A DNA stretch of 64,000 bases from Argyresthia goedartella (GCA_949825045.1 OX463808.1:23745674-23809673), one strand, 5' to 3'. Positions 11,368-23,922 are shown, numbered from the stretch's first letter. Translations and numbers: made by a program. The notes: a model not told the origin generated them from the letters alone.

Positions 11368-13662
11368 TGCTAAAATATGTAAAAAGTACTATAGCAAATC
11401 CATAATGGGGTATCAATATCTTTCAAATTGTCTTCAAGAGTCCATGTAAAACCTGTTTGTCATGTACAACATGACAAGCGAAAGCAGTGTTACTAATTCC
11501 AGTGTCTTTTGAAGCTAATCAAATACTTCACGCTTCACGCGATGTGGCGTGTGCAGGAGATAATAATATTCTAGAATTCCTATATTGCACAGGTGTTCGT
11601 GTACCACTTTGCGTTTTCCTTAATGTGTCAATGTGTTTCTGAAATCCTTTTATCCTTTATTAGCAATGACTCTAATGTACCTATTGTATATTAGCATCAA
11701 TATCTCATAAAATTATCATTAGCTGCTTGATTAATCATATCAATTATAAATGTCAGTGTTCATTAGTTGTTCATTCGCAGCTAAATATTAGTAGCTATAA
11801 GCTTCGATAACTCCAATATCGAGAACTCTGAGATTCGAGTCAAGTTTCATTGCATTATTCGGCCCGATTCTCACTTCAAAGAGATTCATTTCGTCATCAT
11901 AAATATTAGATTCAAATCGAATGACATTCCTGGGAGTACACACCGTGACGTTATTGCTTTCTGTTGTAAATTCAACACAACTTACATTAGGATTTTTAAT
12001 CTCCAGTGCTGAGAAAGGCGCCATATCAACGGGATCTCGGATGCCGGCTGTTTTTGTATGTTTTTGTTCACTGGAATGTTATTGTTACCTTAAGATTAAA
12101 GTAATAAAAAGCTGAAAAGTTTTTGCATTTCTATAAAAGGTTTCATAGTTAATTACTTTCTAAACAGTACTGGAGTGGAGATTGTCTCTTCGAATACTTA
12201 CAAGACACGAAAGGTATTTTTAGCAAGAACGCCATATTGTATTTACACCTTTGTATACCAACGTGCGTGACTTTTGCTGACTCGTCTTTTCTCCTTTTAC
12301 CAGGAAGGTCCTGGGCAAGTTTATCAGCCCTTGATATGATTTCCTATATCATAATTTTTCATTATTTATCTACAATCGTTTCTGCCAGCATCCGCCTGCT
12401 AACTGCCAAGGCTAAACAAACTTTAAAGATAACCATAACCAAAGTAGGTTAAACTTTTTGGTTTTTCAAGTAAATCTATGGCAAAAGTGTAGGAGCCTTA
12501 CTCCAACACCTTTACAGTAAGGAGCGCACTGTCCACTTTAAAATATCTGATATTGTTACAATGGATGATTTACTTCCCATAAAGACGGTTAAAGAGCTAT
12601 AAACTCAACAAGCCGTTTTGGTCATTGCGACAATGTGTTCTTACTTTTGATTATATCTTTGGGAAATGTGGTATAAGACAAAATCGACAGCGTATCAATT
12701 ATTATAGCGACGTTATTCAAGAGCTGTAAGTATTTCGTTTCTTAGCAGAGAATGTGGCCAACATAGCATGTTTTATCTGCGCCTTAATATTTTCAAGTTT
12801 ACATTACGCACATTTTGTTTGTTCTCCATGAATCTCTCGTCTTTTGGACCTCATCACAATCTCAAGTAAGCGGTGGTGGCGCCGCGTTCATTTGTCTCAA
12901 TTGTCGCCGGCATCTGTTAGGCGGTCCCTCGTGTCCTCCTCGGCGGAACGATACCAGTATCCTGATAAGGTATATGAAAATCTGTAATGAAGCGATTTCC
13001 ATATATAGTTACCTGCAAGGTAATCATTATTAATTGATTTCGGTCATATTTTTACAAATCCTGAGCGAAATAGATTCCTTTCGTAAATTTAACTGCAGCT
13101 GTAGTATATTTTGCTTTGGGATCTGGAGATTATCTCAGATTTTACTTTTGAAATAAAGTACATCTCTACTTCTTTTCCTAGACCATTAGCATTACACTGA
13201 ACCTGCATCACTAACAAGCCCACATCCTACATTCCATGCCATTGTTATAAAAATAAAACTGATCTAAACTACGATCTTTTAAATAGCTTCTATGGACCAT
13301 AAGCCCAGGGCCTGTCGGTTGCATCGTCTTATCAGACGGCCAGTCCTATACAAACGGAGTTATCACTTCAACATGCCATGTTGCAACATTCAAACACCAA
13401 GTAGATTACATGCATAACATGATTTATTAATATTGTTACAGTTTGTATCTTTGAAATGATTTCTAATGTCTTCAGCAGCATTTTTTATTCGGCTGCTTCA
13501 TAAATGTTTGTTTTTGTGGCATACTTAAATATCTACATATTTTTGCTTAACTTCTATACAATATGACTCAATGTAATTATATAATTATATAATAATAATG
13601 TAATTATCAGTACTTTATCAATCTTGCAGTTCTAAGAAAATGAAATAAACATAAAAATCAAT

Positions 13663-13850
13663 ATACAGGTACATACATTGCTTCTGGCCCCACACTAGGA
13701 TATCTAGTCTTATAAACCAGAAACAGCGACGTCACACACATGTTACAAACATCCTAGACCTGGCGATTTTTTCCCCTATCACCAGCCGGGGATCGAACCC
13801 GGGACCTCTCGCATGGTAGGCAGCGCCACTACCGAAGCGCCACAGAGGTC
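13663..13850 (-). mobile_element. tRNA-derived SINE
   Basis: On the minus strand it starts GACCTCTGTGGCGCTTCGGT (A-box region), then has GGGTTCGATCCCCGG (B box), followed by a tRNA-unrelated body containing CCTAGTGTGGGGCCAGAAGC. Copies with the same order occur at 17904-18101 and 22844-23036. The B box gives internal pol III promoter potential. It is not a tRNA gene because the cloverleaf 3' half and acceptor stem are absent. Confidence 0.85.
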
Positions 13851-15375
13851 GTCACTTTCACAATCTGCTCAATTAAAATTCTACAAAAGTCCTCACAATT
13901 TACCCAAACTTAGCTTAAGAATATTTTTTGCCTCATCAATTGCGTGCAATGGAGCAAGGCCTAGCTGCTCTTAATTGCCGTCTAATTGATCTCTTCTGAG
14001 CGAGATTATCTTCTTTTAAATACTGTGTCCAAGCAATAGATGAGATCGTCGATAGAAGCTATTAGCTCATTAATGTCGTAAACTGGGTGGGCAGTTACTG
14101 TGACATGATATATGTTTCGCCTAGTTTTTGGCTATATTTCTTGAGATTCATAGGAACTTTGTTCCGTTCCAAGATATAGTAAAAATTTACCAGGATTTAA
14201 GTTAAGTAAATAAAGCTTTTGTTATAGGGTTTTGCGGTATTATTGATCCTTAAGGTCTGCGGTAATATTTATGATGACATTTTAACGGTGATCCACAACA
14301 AACTGGAGTATGATGTAGTTGAAGACTCATTGTTGGCTGCAACACTACATGATGACTCACGTACTTACAGAGGCTCAGTTAAATTTACGAGTGCCATCTG
14401 TCGGGGATTTGCTCCAGCAACCGAACCCTTCGTATCTACATTTAGGTTTATCAGTGAAGTCACGCTCACGTAACAATATTCTATTATATTTACTGTTTTC
14501 GAGTTATATTTACTATTCTCGCTAATCTGTTTTTAAAATAGTTTCGCCTTGGCTAGTAATTAATTAGGAAACAATTGTTTAATTATATGAACCTTGGGTT
14601 TACTTAACATACATATATTTAAGTATTTTAAACTGTAGTTATTAATAGTATGTTCATTTTCTCAACGTGAAACATATCTTAAAGGTTAGGCACGTAATAT
14701 CTTCTCATGTCACTAATTCGGGTTACCTGACTGTGTTTAACTTTCTATGGGTAAAATACCGTTTTGTAGCTGTAGATGATCCCCTGTTACGAGCATCACG
14801 ACAATGTTATATCACATACATGTCTGTGTACGCCTATGCTGCTATTGTTTGGAGGTAATCGTTGGAGGATAATTTTCAGGAAGTGGTGTGTTAGTTATTA
14901 TTATGATTACACCCAGTATGTATGGTATTGTGTTTATGGAAGCCTTGTTTTGCATGGTTTATCAGATAACATTTCGAGATTTCGTTAAGTTAATCAAAGG
15001 CTGCATAGACCCATTCCCATTTCGCTGCTATTATTGTCGATAATTTCGTAATTTCACGTTTAACAGTGTGCGTATTTCAAAGTTGCGGACATAAAACTTA
15101 TTCCCACACTCCCTATACACTGTACTCGTGCAACTGCAGTAAGGACAATCAATCTAACAACTGTATAAACTAGTCTTTATCTCAATAAGGCTGAGCTATG
15201 TCCCTGCCCATTTAGGTTCGTTTGACACATTCCGTTGGGCGTAGTTAGATAAAACACTGAAATAAAGCCCTAAACTACATTCCTAATTGCAATTAGATAT
15301 CAAAACTCATGAAAATGTGTAAATCGGATTTCCTTAAGCAAACATGTTCATTAATTTTTCTTTGGAGTTTTCTTA

Positions 15376-15415
15376 TCCGAGCAGTACTCGTATAACTATA
15401 CGAATACTGCTCGGA
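15376..15415. repeat. Hairpin, 19-bp arms with one mismatch, 2-nt loop
   Basis: TCCGAGCAGTACTCGTATA (15376-15394) pairs with TATACGAATACTGCTCGGA (15397-15415). One mismatch (G versus A) suggests slight age. Confidence 0.95.
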
Positions 15416-15632
15416 GTTATATAAACATCTGGTTTACTGAAAGCAAAATCGGGCCAGCTTAAGTCACGAGATATTGACAGCACAGTCACGTACTCAAGTG
15501 ATTAGGCATTCTCAAAAGAAATTACACCTCGAGTGACGCTCGAGTGACGTCGTCACTCTCGGCGTATTCGTAACTGTCGGTCACCACGACACCATTGCCA
15601 TTCGTGACTCAATTTTTATTTAGATGCACGAT

Positions 15633-15687
15633 TGTGCTCTATGATTGAATTCGTTACTCCTAGTAACGAATTCAATCATAGAGCACA
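15633..15687. repeat. Perfect hairpin, 26-bp arms, 3-nt loop
   Basis: Left arm 15633-15658 (starting TGTGCTCTATGATTG) is the exact reverse complement of right arm 15662-15687. The loop is CCT. Confidence 0.95.
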
Positions 15688-16320
15688 TAGTCCTAGTAGT
15701 GTAGGACCTATAGCTAGAGTGTAAGTTATCAAATCACTCAATCTGATATCATTGTTTTTTTAATTTTTGCCGCTGCAATGAACTTCTATATAATATTGTA
15801 TAATTCGAATTCGTCTACCAAGAAAATTCTAATCACAAACCCACTTTAAAGGCCGAAAGAATGAGGCGTAGGAACACCTTTTTTAAATTAGCTTTGTATG
15901 TAATACACATACACATGCCCTAAACCAGAACTTAGTATTCCTATCCCGGTTTATTCAATTTGTATGTCATGTGCAGACGCATGGATTTTTTTACAAACTT
16001 TTGAGTGTTGATCCAAGACGCCATACTTCCTGTAGCTGGGGCTAAATTTGCATAAAATTCTAACCTTAAGACTAGCTGCTTCGTGATTTGAATGAACTTG
16101 TTGTAAACCGAAGCACAAATCAAATATATCTAGGTATTTATCAGCATCGGCATATATTTTCGTGGGAATGAGTATCCTAATTAACGTGTCTCGGTTATGT
16201 ATGATGTAAATAGGTGCAAATTGCTAATTAATTCATCAAGCTGTCGTTTTAGATCTTGAGCACTACAGCTTCTGTATCGGAAACTATTAAGCTTATCAGC
16301 AGTTTAATTTGGTGACAAAT

Positions 16321-16680
16321 ATAATGATCACTAAAATATTTTTTTCTTACCCAAAATGGATAAATGATCACCAAAAGTTGCAGAAAATATCAGGGTAAGA
16401 TACTGCGGTAGCTTAGGTGAAGGGTAAAGGGGGTGAGCGAAGCGAAGCCCCCTTTATCTTCGTATTAGGTTGAACACGTAAGTACAAAAAATATACTTAA
16501 AACATAAACTTAAGTACACAAAACATAAAAGAAGTTTGGTGATCGTTTATCCAAACACAATTTGGTGATCATTTACTAATTATTTCAGGCATTCATTTCG
16601 AATTTCAATAAATTATATACTATAAAATCAATATACTACCAATGTAGTAAATTTTCGAATTTTTTGGTAATCGTTTAAAC
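16321..16680. mobile_element. Non-autonomous element, 'TGATCACCAAA' type of the shared-core family
   Basis: Left part: AATGATCACTAAAAT and AAATGATCACCAAAAG. Right part: TTTGGTGATCGTTTA, TTTGGTGATCATTTA and TTTTGGTAATCGTTTAAA, so the same motif is inverted between the ends and iterated. The core (about 16384-16530) reads AATATCAGGGTAAGATACTG, GGTAGCTTAGGTGAAGGG, GGGGGTGAGCGAAGC and TTAGGTTGAACACGTAAG. It is non-coding. Confidence 0.75.
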
Positions 16681-16685
16681 ACAAG

Positions 16686-16727
16686 CTCGGTTTTTGAGAA
16701 GTGAGATGTCACTTCTCAAAAACCGAG
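16686..16727. repeat. Perfect hairpin, 19-bp arms, 4-nt loop, next to the element end
   Basis: CTCGGTTTTTGAGAAGTGA (16686-16704) pairs exactly with TCACTTCTCAAAAACCGAG (16709-16727). It lies 5 bases beyond the right end of the preceding element. Confidence 0.95.
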
Positions 16728-17465
16728 GGTATTTGGCATGGGTCACGATTTTGAACCTTTTGCCGTGGTAATAAAATGTAAAACCTATAACGGAAAAGTG
16801 GCGTTAGGGTAGGTAAGGGCGCCGCGCCGGTGGTATTTAAGAGGTTAAGCAAATATGCGTGATGCTAAATGGACGTAGCAATTCTTAGTGAGCTCTCTCA
16901 TGTCAAAGCCATCACTAAGCCTCATGCAAAGCTTTGCACATCAAGAAACCTGATCATCACTGTCTATTCTAGGTTCGACTACGATAGATGACGTGCCATG
17001 TAGATATAGTCACGATTTCATACAGTTACAGTTAATTATCATCAAATGGGCTACGATCGCCTTGCATTGAGGTAATGCGAACTGGTCTTGAATGTACTAG
17101 TACGGCTTTACAGATCGGATTGCAAAGAACAATGACCTGGGCCCCGATAGCCGCAGAAAAAGAAGGAAAAAATAAACATTAGGCCCGCGGCCTGATTTGT
17201 ACATACATATACAGCTACTCGTAGGTGATTATCGAGTTACACTAATCAAGATTGTGGTTTTCATTTGATACGAGTTACGTCGGGCACCTGGGCTACTCTT
17301 ACATTCTTGGCATCGAAATTCCTTTTTGATTTTTGGGTATCAAAAAATCGTAGTAAACAAGTTTATTAGGAATTAATTAATTTAGTCCCCAGATGAATGA
17401 TAAAATAGTCGCTTTGAATTCATTTGTTCAATTTTTGGGTCAGCATAATAAGCAAATGACAACAA

Positions 17466-17730
17466 TTTAAATGACCACCAAAATATTTTTTTCCTGCCCA
17501 AAATGGGTAAATGCTACGCAAAATGAGTAGATCACTAAAAGTTGCAGAAAATATCAGGGCAAAATACTGCGGTAGCTCAGGTGAAGGGTAAAGGGGGTGA
17601 GCGAAGCTAATCCCCCTCTTTCCTTGTGTGATCATTTATCCAAACACAATTTGGTGATCGTTTACTAATTCTGGCGGTCGTTTCGAATTTATTGGTAGTA
17701 AAATAGGTGCGTTTTTGGTGATCATTTAAA
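17466..17730. mobile_element. Second 'TGATCACCAAA'-type shared-core element
   Basis: It begins TTTAAATGACCACCAAAATA and ends TTTTGGTGATCATTTAAA, so both termini carry TTTAAAYGAYCACCAAAA as an inverted repeat. The core (about 17543-17620) has AATATCAGGGCAAAATACTG, GGTAGCTCAGGTGAAGGG and GGGGGTGAGCGAAGC. The second half of the core present in the 16321 copy is deleted. Confidence 0.75.
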
Positions 17731-17903
17731 CATAAGCCTTAGCAAATTATTTACATTTCTTTAGTTCATATTTAAAAAATATAAACATGTGTCCTTTGAT
17801 CAAGAGTAAACATGATTTTTATTGATCTGGTCCAGAACCCGTAATTTACAAGGTATTGGGTAAATCATCGCCTTTTATGTATTTTTTTTAATATTAACAT
17901 TTA

Positions 17904-18101
17904 TATACAGGCACAAACATTGCTTCTTACCATACACTAGGATATCCTGTGTCGTGGAAACCAGAAACAGTGACATCGCACACGTATAAACGTCCAAGAC
18001 CTGGGGATTTCTCTTTCTTTTTTCCTCAGCCGGGGATCGAACCCGGGACCTCCCTCATGGTAGGCACTAGGCAGATCCACAACCATAGCGCCACAGAGGT
18101 C
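17904..18101 (-). mobile_element. tRNA-derived SINE
   Basis: Same family as 13663-13850: GACCTCTGTGGCGC start, GGGTTCGATCCCCGG B box, then CCTAGTGTATGGTAAGAAGC. A small internal insertion near CACTAGGCAG distinguishes it. Confidence 0.85.
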
Positions 18102-19889
18102 GTGTTATTTTACTATAATTTATAAAAATAAGTTAATACTTCATATTATTGTCGGTTCATCTGTTTTATCGTTTATCTGCCGACGATGAACAACTCTTCA
18201 TTCAAATTAGTTTGTCGACATTTATTGAACTAGAGCAAATTTATGTCTAACGTGACGTCGTCAACTGGCAATCTACACGGTTATGTTATCAATTTAGAAA
18301 TTTGATCTAATTTCGCTCTCTACTACTACTACTAATATCAAACCTTGATAAGAGGTTTTCAGTATTTACATTGCATTTACCGTCTTTGGATGATCCACTG
18401 TGTTATCTTATCTCTTTACATATTTAATTGCTGTCCAGTTCAATAATATGAAAGTAGTCTTATGTTCTAAGGAGTCTCAGGTAAGTACTAAGTTTTAGAT
18501 TAACTTATGTTACTGTACAGTGAAGCTGAACTTTACCAGTCCAGGTACAAAACATCCTGTGAAGTTGTGTTTGTAGAACATTCCGTCCACATCCCGCCAG
18601 TTTACTGTTTCCTCTATTAATGAGTGAGAAACGAAATTAGATTCTTTGTTTCAATTTGTTTCGGTTGCGTTTGTTTAGGTTAATTTAGCGTTTCATCATT
18701 CATCTTTGGTACATATATACTGTTTTTGTTTGACCTCTGTGGCCGGTTAGTTGGAGTAAACGGCCACTGAAAAAAATAATTGTATATTGTCAGTTGTCAG
18801 TTGTAAAGAAAATTACCTGACTAGACTAGTGTTACTCTACTGTAACGCCAAACTTACGCTGCCTCCAAAAATCTGAGTAGGATCATTCGGACAAATAAGG
18901 TTCATTCTTTGTTCATAAATTAAGTTATTGTTGGATTGGTCTTGGCAACTTAAGTTTTTTATCTGACTGTACAAAACCATTATTTTTCATGGTGTCTGAA
19001 TTGTCACTAAACAAATACTAAAATTAAAATGTGTTAAATCGGACACAGTGTCCCAGGAATTTGTGTCCCAAACGTCAGCAAGCCGCGGTCACTAATTGCA
19101 CTGGCCATTGTGTAAACAGGAGCAGATTCCTGTGCCCGTATATTTAGCATGGGCAGCACAGACCGGGAATAAGTCCATTATCGGGACGGAAGTTAAGTCC
19201 AGCTCAGTCATGTTTACCAAACACCTACTCACATATGGACATGACGACTGATGTTTATATTTGCGTGTTCACTAATGATAATTATAGAAACGAAACCTTT
19301 CTAGGAAAACTACCTGAAGACTTGATGTTATTTTATTTTATTGGAAAAATACATTGTTGTAAATCCGGAAATGCTGCTTTATATTATATATTATAATAAA
19401 TTAATTTGCTGTGTTCTCTAATCAGTTGATATTAGAACTGAATAAATGTTTTGCCACTGGAACGAAATACAAGCACTAGTCTTGTCATTTAACCCTGTTA
19501 CAGAGTTTAATAATTTTATAATTAGATCTCCATTTTAAGAGAGATGAGTAGGTACTAATCACATCTAATTGCAGTTTATAGGTACTTATTGAATACATAT
19601 CTACGTTAACTTAGTATATCAGACATGACACAGACATGTTTGGTTCCGTCACGGGTCATTTCCGTTCCATCTACGACGTCGTAATGTTTGTTAATAGCTA
19701 CATTTATCTCCATCATTTGTATTACATTGTGATTCACATTACTGACCCTGATCTTTCAAATCCTTACGACTAAATAAAAATTTAAACTGCGCAATGCGTA
19801 TTAATATGCTGTGAATGGTTTCATTTATTTAGATAATGAAATAGGAATGTAATATAGAAATTAGATTCCTATTTGTCACACGTTTAGTC
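18102..19889. other. Putative intron sequence
   Basis: There is a 13-base fragment of the SINE head near 18732 (GACCTCTGTGGCC) and otherwise AT-rich sequence with no supported feature. Confidence 0.4.
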
Positions 19890-20345
19890 GTAGTTTATGT
19901 GACTGTTACATACGAGTTAAAATACGAGTGTTGGTTTGTGAAACGAACCTAGTTTCGTAATAACATCTCATGAGTGTTTAATGCCTAATTATGTACATTT
20001 ACATACTCTGCTTTATCTACACACATATTCCATGCTGCTCTCTATGATGTGTTCAGGAACCGCATTTTACGACCGGCATTGTGGCGTTGACATTTAATTT
20101 CGAATAGAACATCATCTCGACTGATATTAGAATTGAGGTCAAATCAAATTGCTTTATTTTTCAGAGATGTTCGAAATTTAAATGTCATAAGAATATCGAA
20201 TTCAATGATATTATGAAGCCATAATAACATTTTCACACATAATAAATGTCTTCTAACAAAATAGTTTATCGTTGCTGGTCGAAATTTGCGGTTTTTGGAC
20301 GTATTACAGAGGGTTTATGATACTTGTATAGATAAAGATATTAAT
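19890..20345 (+). repeat. Dispersed repeat, diverged relative of 51960-52345 and 62240-62625
   Basis: Landmarks shared in order with the two later copies are TAGTTTATGTGACTG, TAATGCCTAATTATGTAC, TTATCTACACACATAT, TGATGTGTTCAGGAACCGCA, TGCGGTTTTTGGACG and GAGGGTTTATGATAC. The two later copies belong to the 9.7-kb duplication, so this is an older third member. The element class is unknown; it has no coding capacity. Confidence 0.75.
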
Positions 20346-21303
20346 TTGATTTATTCTCTAATAATTCAAGGTTGAACGTATTCTAAACTAAGTATGCTTA
20401 ACGGATGTCAAAAATAATTAAGCCATGCCATTACATTTTGATAAAGGTCAAAAGCAAAAAAGCTGGTTTCGTCATTTATATTAAGTGCTAAAGTTATAAT
20501 TGTAATATCATAACAAATTATAAGTTTTCTAAGTAAAAACGAGCTGCGCAGATGTGTTCGCGTCACCATCTGCCCCGCGCACGACCACACCTCCGGACCG
20601 GAGTGCTCCTGCCGAACGGTAGCGGCGACCTTTACTGATTCTGCACTATAATTACTGTATATTTATACGTTTATTGTTTTATTTATTGCGTACACATCAT
20701 CTGTGAGAATAGGTGTTCGCACGTTACTTTGTAATGCAGTTAGGGTTTATAGACTATTGGAAATGGCAAGGTGATTAACCTACTTAATGTTTGTTTACGA
20801 AAATTGAAACCATAATTAATTCTAGCTGAAGTCTTGGAACTTTATTTTCTACTAGTTACTCAAAGAATGAAGCAGGTAATTTTTTATCTTGGAATCAAAT
20901 ACTGCACTATTTTTTAACAATTCGCCCCTATGGCCGCCACTAACATAACAATGCACAAATGATAAAATATATTCATTCTTCGAAGCAGTTTATTAGGACA
21001 CTTTTACTAAACATCGCCATTGTCCAATGTACTTCCGTGTTATTCTAAACTAAAATATACTCAGTTCGATTCAAGTAACCTGAAAGCAACTTAACAACAT
21101 AAAACTAAGGACTATATATGTATACACAGGACCTTCGGAGAGAGTAACAATACGAAATAGAATCGACACCCGAATTCGCTCATTTCCTTCCCATCCCCAA
21201 GTCTTATATTTCTATAGTTAATACAAAAATGTATATATGTGTATTCATATTAAAATTATATACAATAGTAGTAGAAGCATATTATATTATTTATTTATTT
21301 GCT
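20346..21303. other. Putative intron sequence with a GC-rich patch
   Basis: A short GC-rich block at about 20540-20630 (CCATCTGCCCCGCGCACGAC) stands out. No splice-flanked open frame is convincing on either strand. Confidence 0.3.
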
Positions 21304-21400
21304 GCAGGAGATCTCTTATTAGAGATAAGCTCGCCTTTGTATACACTATTTTCATGTAACTCTAGTTTTTTTGTTTGTGTGCAATAAATAAATTATTATA
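21304..21400 (+). mobile_element. LINE 3' tail, heavily 5'-truncated
   Basis: GAGATCTCTTATTAGAGATA, then CTCGCCTTTGTA and GTGTGCAATAAATAAATTA. The same order is seen at 37755-37865 and 39263-39365, each ending in a polyadenylation-like signal and an AT-rich tail. Confidence 0.65.
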
Positions 21401-22237
21401 TTATGAATTATGACTATCTGGCATTGATCTCCTTTTGGTACCAGAGGCGTCCTCAGTATCATCACCCGGAACACTTTAGCGTCTTATGCTGGTTCCGAAG
21501 TGGCGATGGCGGGACAAATAATAGGGTAGTTTACAATAGGTGTGTGAGTTCGTGGAAAGGTTTGGGATGGGATACATCCGGCGCCCTTCACTCGGCAAAC
21601 GCCGGGGGTGGGGCCTAAATGCGAGCCTTGAGGTACCCCCGCTGTGATGCATCAAATAGAGTATTAATATCCTTCTAGTGTGTTATTAATTAAAAATTAC
21701 TTGGGGATTTTGATTGGACTAAATTTTCAACATTTTTAACGTAATCTTTGGTGTGATGGATACTTGAATTAATGGGTACCTACTAATATTGTTTATGTAG
21801 GTATAATTTTATTTGCTATAAAATGGATTTATAATTGATTCCCTACCATAAACTACCAATGGATGTTTAATGCCATTATCATTGGATGTCACCTGATAAT
21901 GTGTAAGACTTGGGGATGTGACTGAAATATGCGAATTCGGGTGTTGATTCCATTTCCTATTGTTATTCCGAATGTCATTTGTCAACATTCTTAGCGCCAC
22001 GCCGCGCCGGTTTCTGAATTGAGATATTCACTAAGTTAATTCTTAAACTGTGTTCTTAAATATCGTTCTGTCACATTCTTTTTTGTGAAAAAGAGGCAAA
22101 ACGATACTTAAGTATTTTATTAGTGAAACTCTCAATTCAGAAATCAAAGGTAACTTGGTTAAACGTAGGTATTTAATTAACGGTCTAGAGAGTTAGTTAA
22201 GTGTTTGATTTAACCAACCAAAAGCCGGCAAAATTTT
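21401..22237. other. Putative intron sequence
   Basis: A GC-richer patch lies at about 21440-21640 with no domain recognised. The rest is AT-rich. No supported gene. Confidence 0.35.
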
Positions 22238-22435
22238 GGGGAATGATAGTATCCATAATGATGAACAACTTTCCCAAAGAAAGATACGGCCGCAACCGAA
22301 AAAAAATATGGGTCTCCCTTAGAACTTGTAATCAGCTGATCGGGTCAATGTACTGAGGGACGAAATATATCTTTCATTTGCGACCATATGTTTCTTGGGG
22401 AAATTTCTTTATAGTGATGGGTACTATCATTCCCC
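22238..22435. mobile_element. MITE with inverted termini GGGGAATGATAGTA
   Basis: Left end GGGGAATGATAGTATCCAT; right end, complemented, GGGGAATGATAGTACCCAT. Subterminal blocks also mirror each other: AACTTTCCCAAAGAAAGATA near the left, and the complement AATTTCCCCAAGAAACATAT near the right, each followed by GGYCGCAA. A fragment of the same family lies at 56015-56090. Confidence 0.8.
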
Positions 22436-22843
22436 GAAATATGGTCAGCTAATTAAATGTCACCTGTATATTTCGTTACTATGATTGATTGGAATTGTAA
22501 TAGTTAAGTCAATTTCGCAAGGATGCTAATTAAACATATATTATTATTCTACACATTTCGTATAATCAAGGCTTTGGCACTAATCGTACTCGTACCGCAC
22601 TCTTAAATCAAATTTAAATACAGTTTAAAAAGTGTTTTGGATTATTCCAAATAATAAAAATTATAATAATAATTAATAAGTGATTATTCACTTATAAACT
22701 CTAATTGGAAATGCTCTGAGTTAAAGTTCATTTTAATTGCGAAAATATTACTATGGTAGGTATAATTTGGTATAATACGTCAGCCTGGCTAATTCCGTAT
22801 CCATAAAATGATATCCAACCTCTCTTTTACTTTTCCCACTGAA

Positions 22844-23036
22844 GACCTCTATTGCGGTCGAGACTGTGTTTCCCAACCGAGAGAGTACCGGGTTTGAATT
22901 CCGGCTGGGAAGGAAGGAAAAAATCACCAGCTCTTCGATGTTTACATGTTTGTGACGTGGCTATTTATGGTTTCCACGACTCAGGGAATCCTAGTGTGGG
23001 GCCAGAAGTAATGTATAGTGCCTTTATATAAATGTT
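22844..23036 (+). mobile_element. tRNA-derived SINE immediately upstream of a coding exon
   Basis: GACCTCTATTGCGGTCGAG start, GGGTTTGAATTCC as a decayed B box, and CCTAGTGTGGGGCCAGAAGT near the 3' end. It ends about 47 bases before the exon acceptor at 23083, so only a short pyrimidine-rich stretch separates it from the exon. Confidence 0.8.
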
Positions 23037-23083
23037 ATATTATGTTACATCATCATCATCTAACCTCTCCCCGTTGTCACCAG

Positions 23084-23226
23084 GCGCCGCAATGTTGAAG
23101 CACGTGGCGGTGTCGCCGCACCGCGCACGCGCAGACTCCGTGAGCCTCGCCTCCTCAGCCTCATGCTGCAGCCTCGGCAGTCTCGACCACCGGCACGACT
23201 CCGTGAATGACCTGTCACTACGCACG
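23084..23226 (+). CDS. Candidate start-codon exon of the tandem-RA protein
   Basis: Acceptor CCGTTGTCACCAG|GCGCC follows a pyrimidine-rich stretch; donor CGCACG|GTAACT. The ATG at 23092 opens 45 codons (MLKHVAVSPHRARADS..., then a Ser-rich stretch, ending NDLSLRT) and the exon ends in phase 0. The first well-supported RA exon (46841) begins in phase 0 with the right frame, so the two join directly to give a 286-residue product. Base composition is much more GC-rich than the flanks, as expected for coding sequence. The intron to 46841 would be 23.6 kb, and intermediate exons are possible. The N-terminal peptide has no recognised domain. Membership of this gene is inferred from strand, phase and position, not from homology. 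Confidence 0.5.
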
Positions 23227-23682
23227 GTAACTGTCTATAAAACATTTATATATAGGCACATATGTAAAGTTCGAGTCAGAATGCGATGACCATAGGGGAA
23301 AGAGGAAGTCATGGAGTGGATGACATCCCGTCCAGCTCCCGCACACTCGCGAATGCCCTGTGTCACTTTTGTAGTAGTGCTACGCGAGTCCGCATCGACG
23401 AAAATTGCATAAGTCCATTTATGAAATTGAAAATCCAATGGTCCATTCTTAAGCACGAGAACTCGCTAGAAAAGTTTCGAAAAACTTGTTAAGACATAAG
23501 AAAAAGGGATGGAAGATTTTACTATAGAAGTCGGAAAAAGCTCTGACGAAGATTCCTTGAGTTTCTAGCAATGATAGCTTCATTTTATTTTGATTGTGAT
23601 GAATAAAATATTCGTTTAAATAAAAAGGTGATCATATTCAACCTTCATTTTAAAATAGTGCCATCCCAACTTGACTTGGACT

Positions 23683-23795
23683 ATACATTGCTTCTAGCCC
23701 CACATTTCAGGATGTGGACCATGTGTGGTGGGAACTAGAAACAGCGATGTTGAGTACTGTGCAGGCCATCCGAGGTGGTTTGATTCCTCCTACTA
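23683..23795 (-). mobile_element. Diverged SINE fragment
   Basis: ATACATTGCTTCTAGCCCCA and AACTAGAAACAGCGATGTT correspond to the 3' body of the tRNA-SINE family at 13663-13850. The tRNA-like head is missing or unrecognisable. Confidence 0.5.
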
Positions 23796-23870
23796 TCCGC
23801 CACATGGATGTTGGACTTATGATGATGTTTGTTACCCAATGCGCCTTTTCTTTGGCATTGGCTCTTGAAA

Positions 23871-23922
23871 TTTATTGAGTGCCTACACATATATATATAT
23901 ATATGTGTAGGCACTCAATAAA
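23871..23922. repeat. Perfect 52-bp palindrome with an AT-repeat centre
   Basis: TTTATTGAGTGCCTACACAT leads into (AT)n and returns as ATGTGTAGGCACTCAATAAA. There is no unpaired loop. The outer arms are non-repetitive, so it is more than a simple AT microsatellite. Confidence 0.95.

Larger units (their letters stand above)
9105..13662. other. Putative intron sequence without coding features
   Basis: AT-rich sequence holding a 62-bp tandem duplication (10141-10264) and a perfect hairpin (11308-11367). There is a short GGGCGGGCGGGCGGG tract near 10990 and a moderately GC-rich patch near 12870-12960. No convincing exon was found. Confidence 0.4.
13851..16320. other. Putative intron sequence, two hairpins, no gene recognised
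   Basis: AT-rich sequence. Only the hairpins at 15376-15415 and 15633-15687 stand out. Short open frames around 14243-14988 have no recognisable domain. Confidence 0.4.

Noticed and set aside
13785..13850. tRNA-like A and B boxes
   Set aside because: The same sequence recurs with an identical unrelated body at 17.9 and 22.8 kb and lacks a closing acceptor stem, so it is SINE head sequence, not a tRNA gene.
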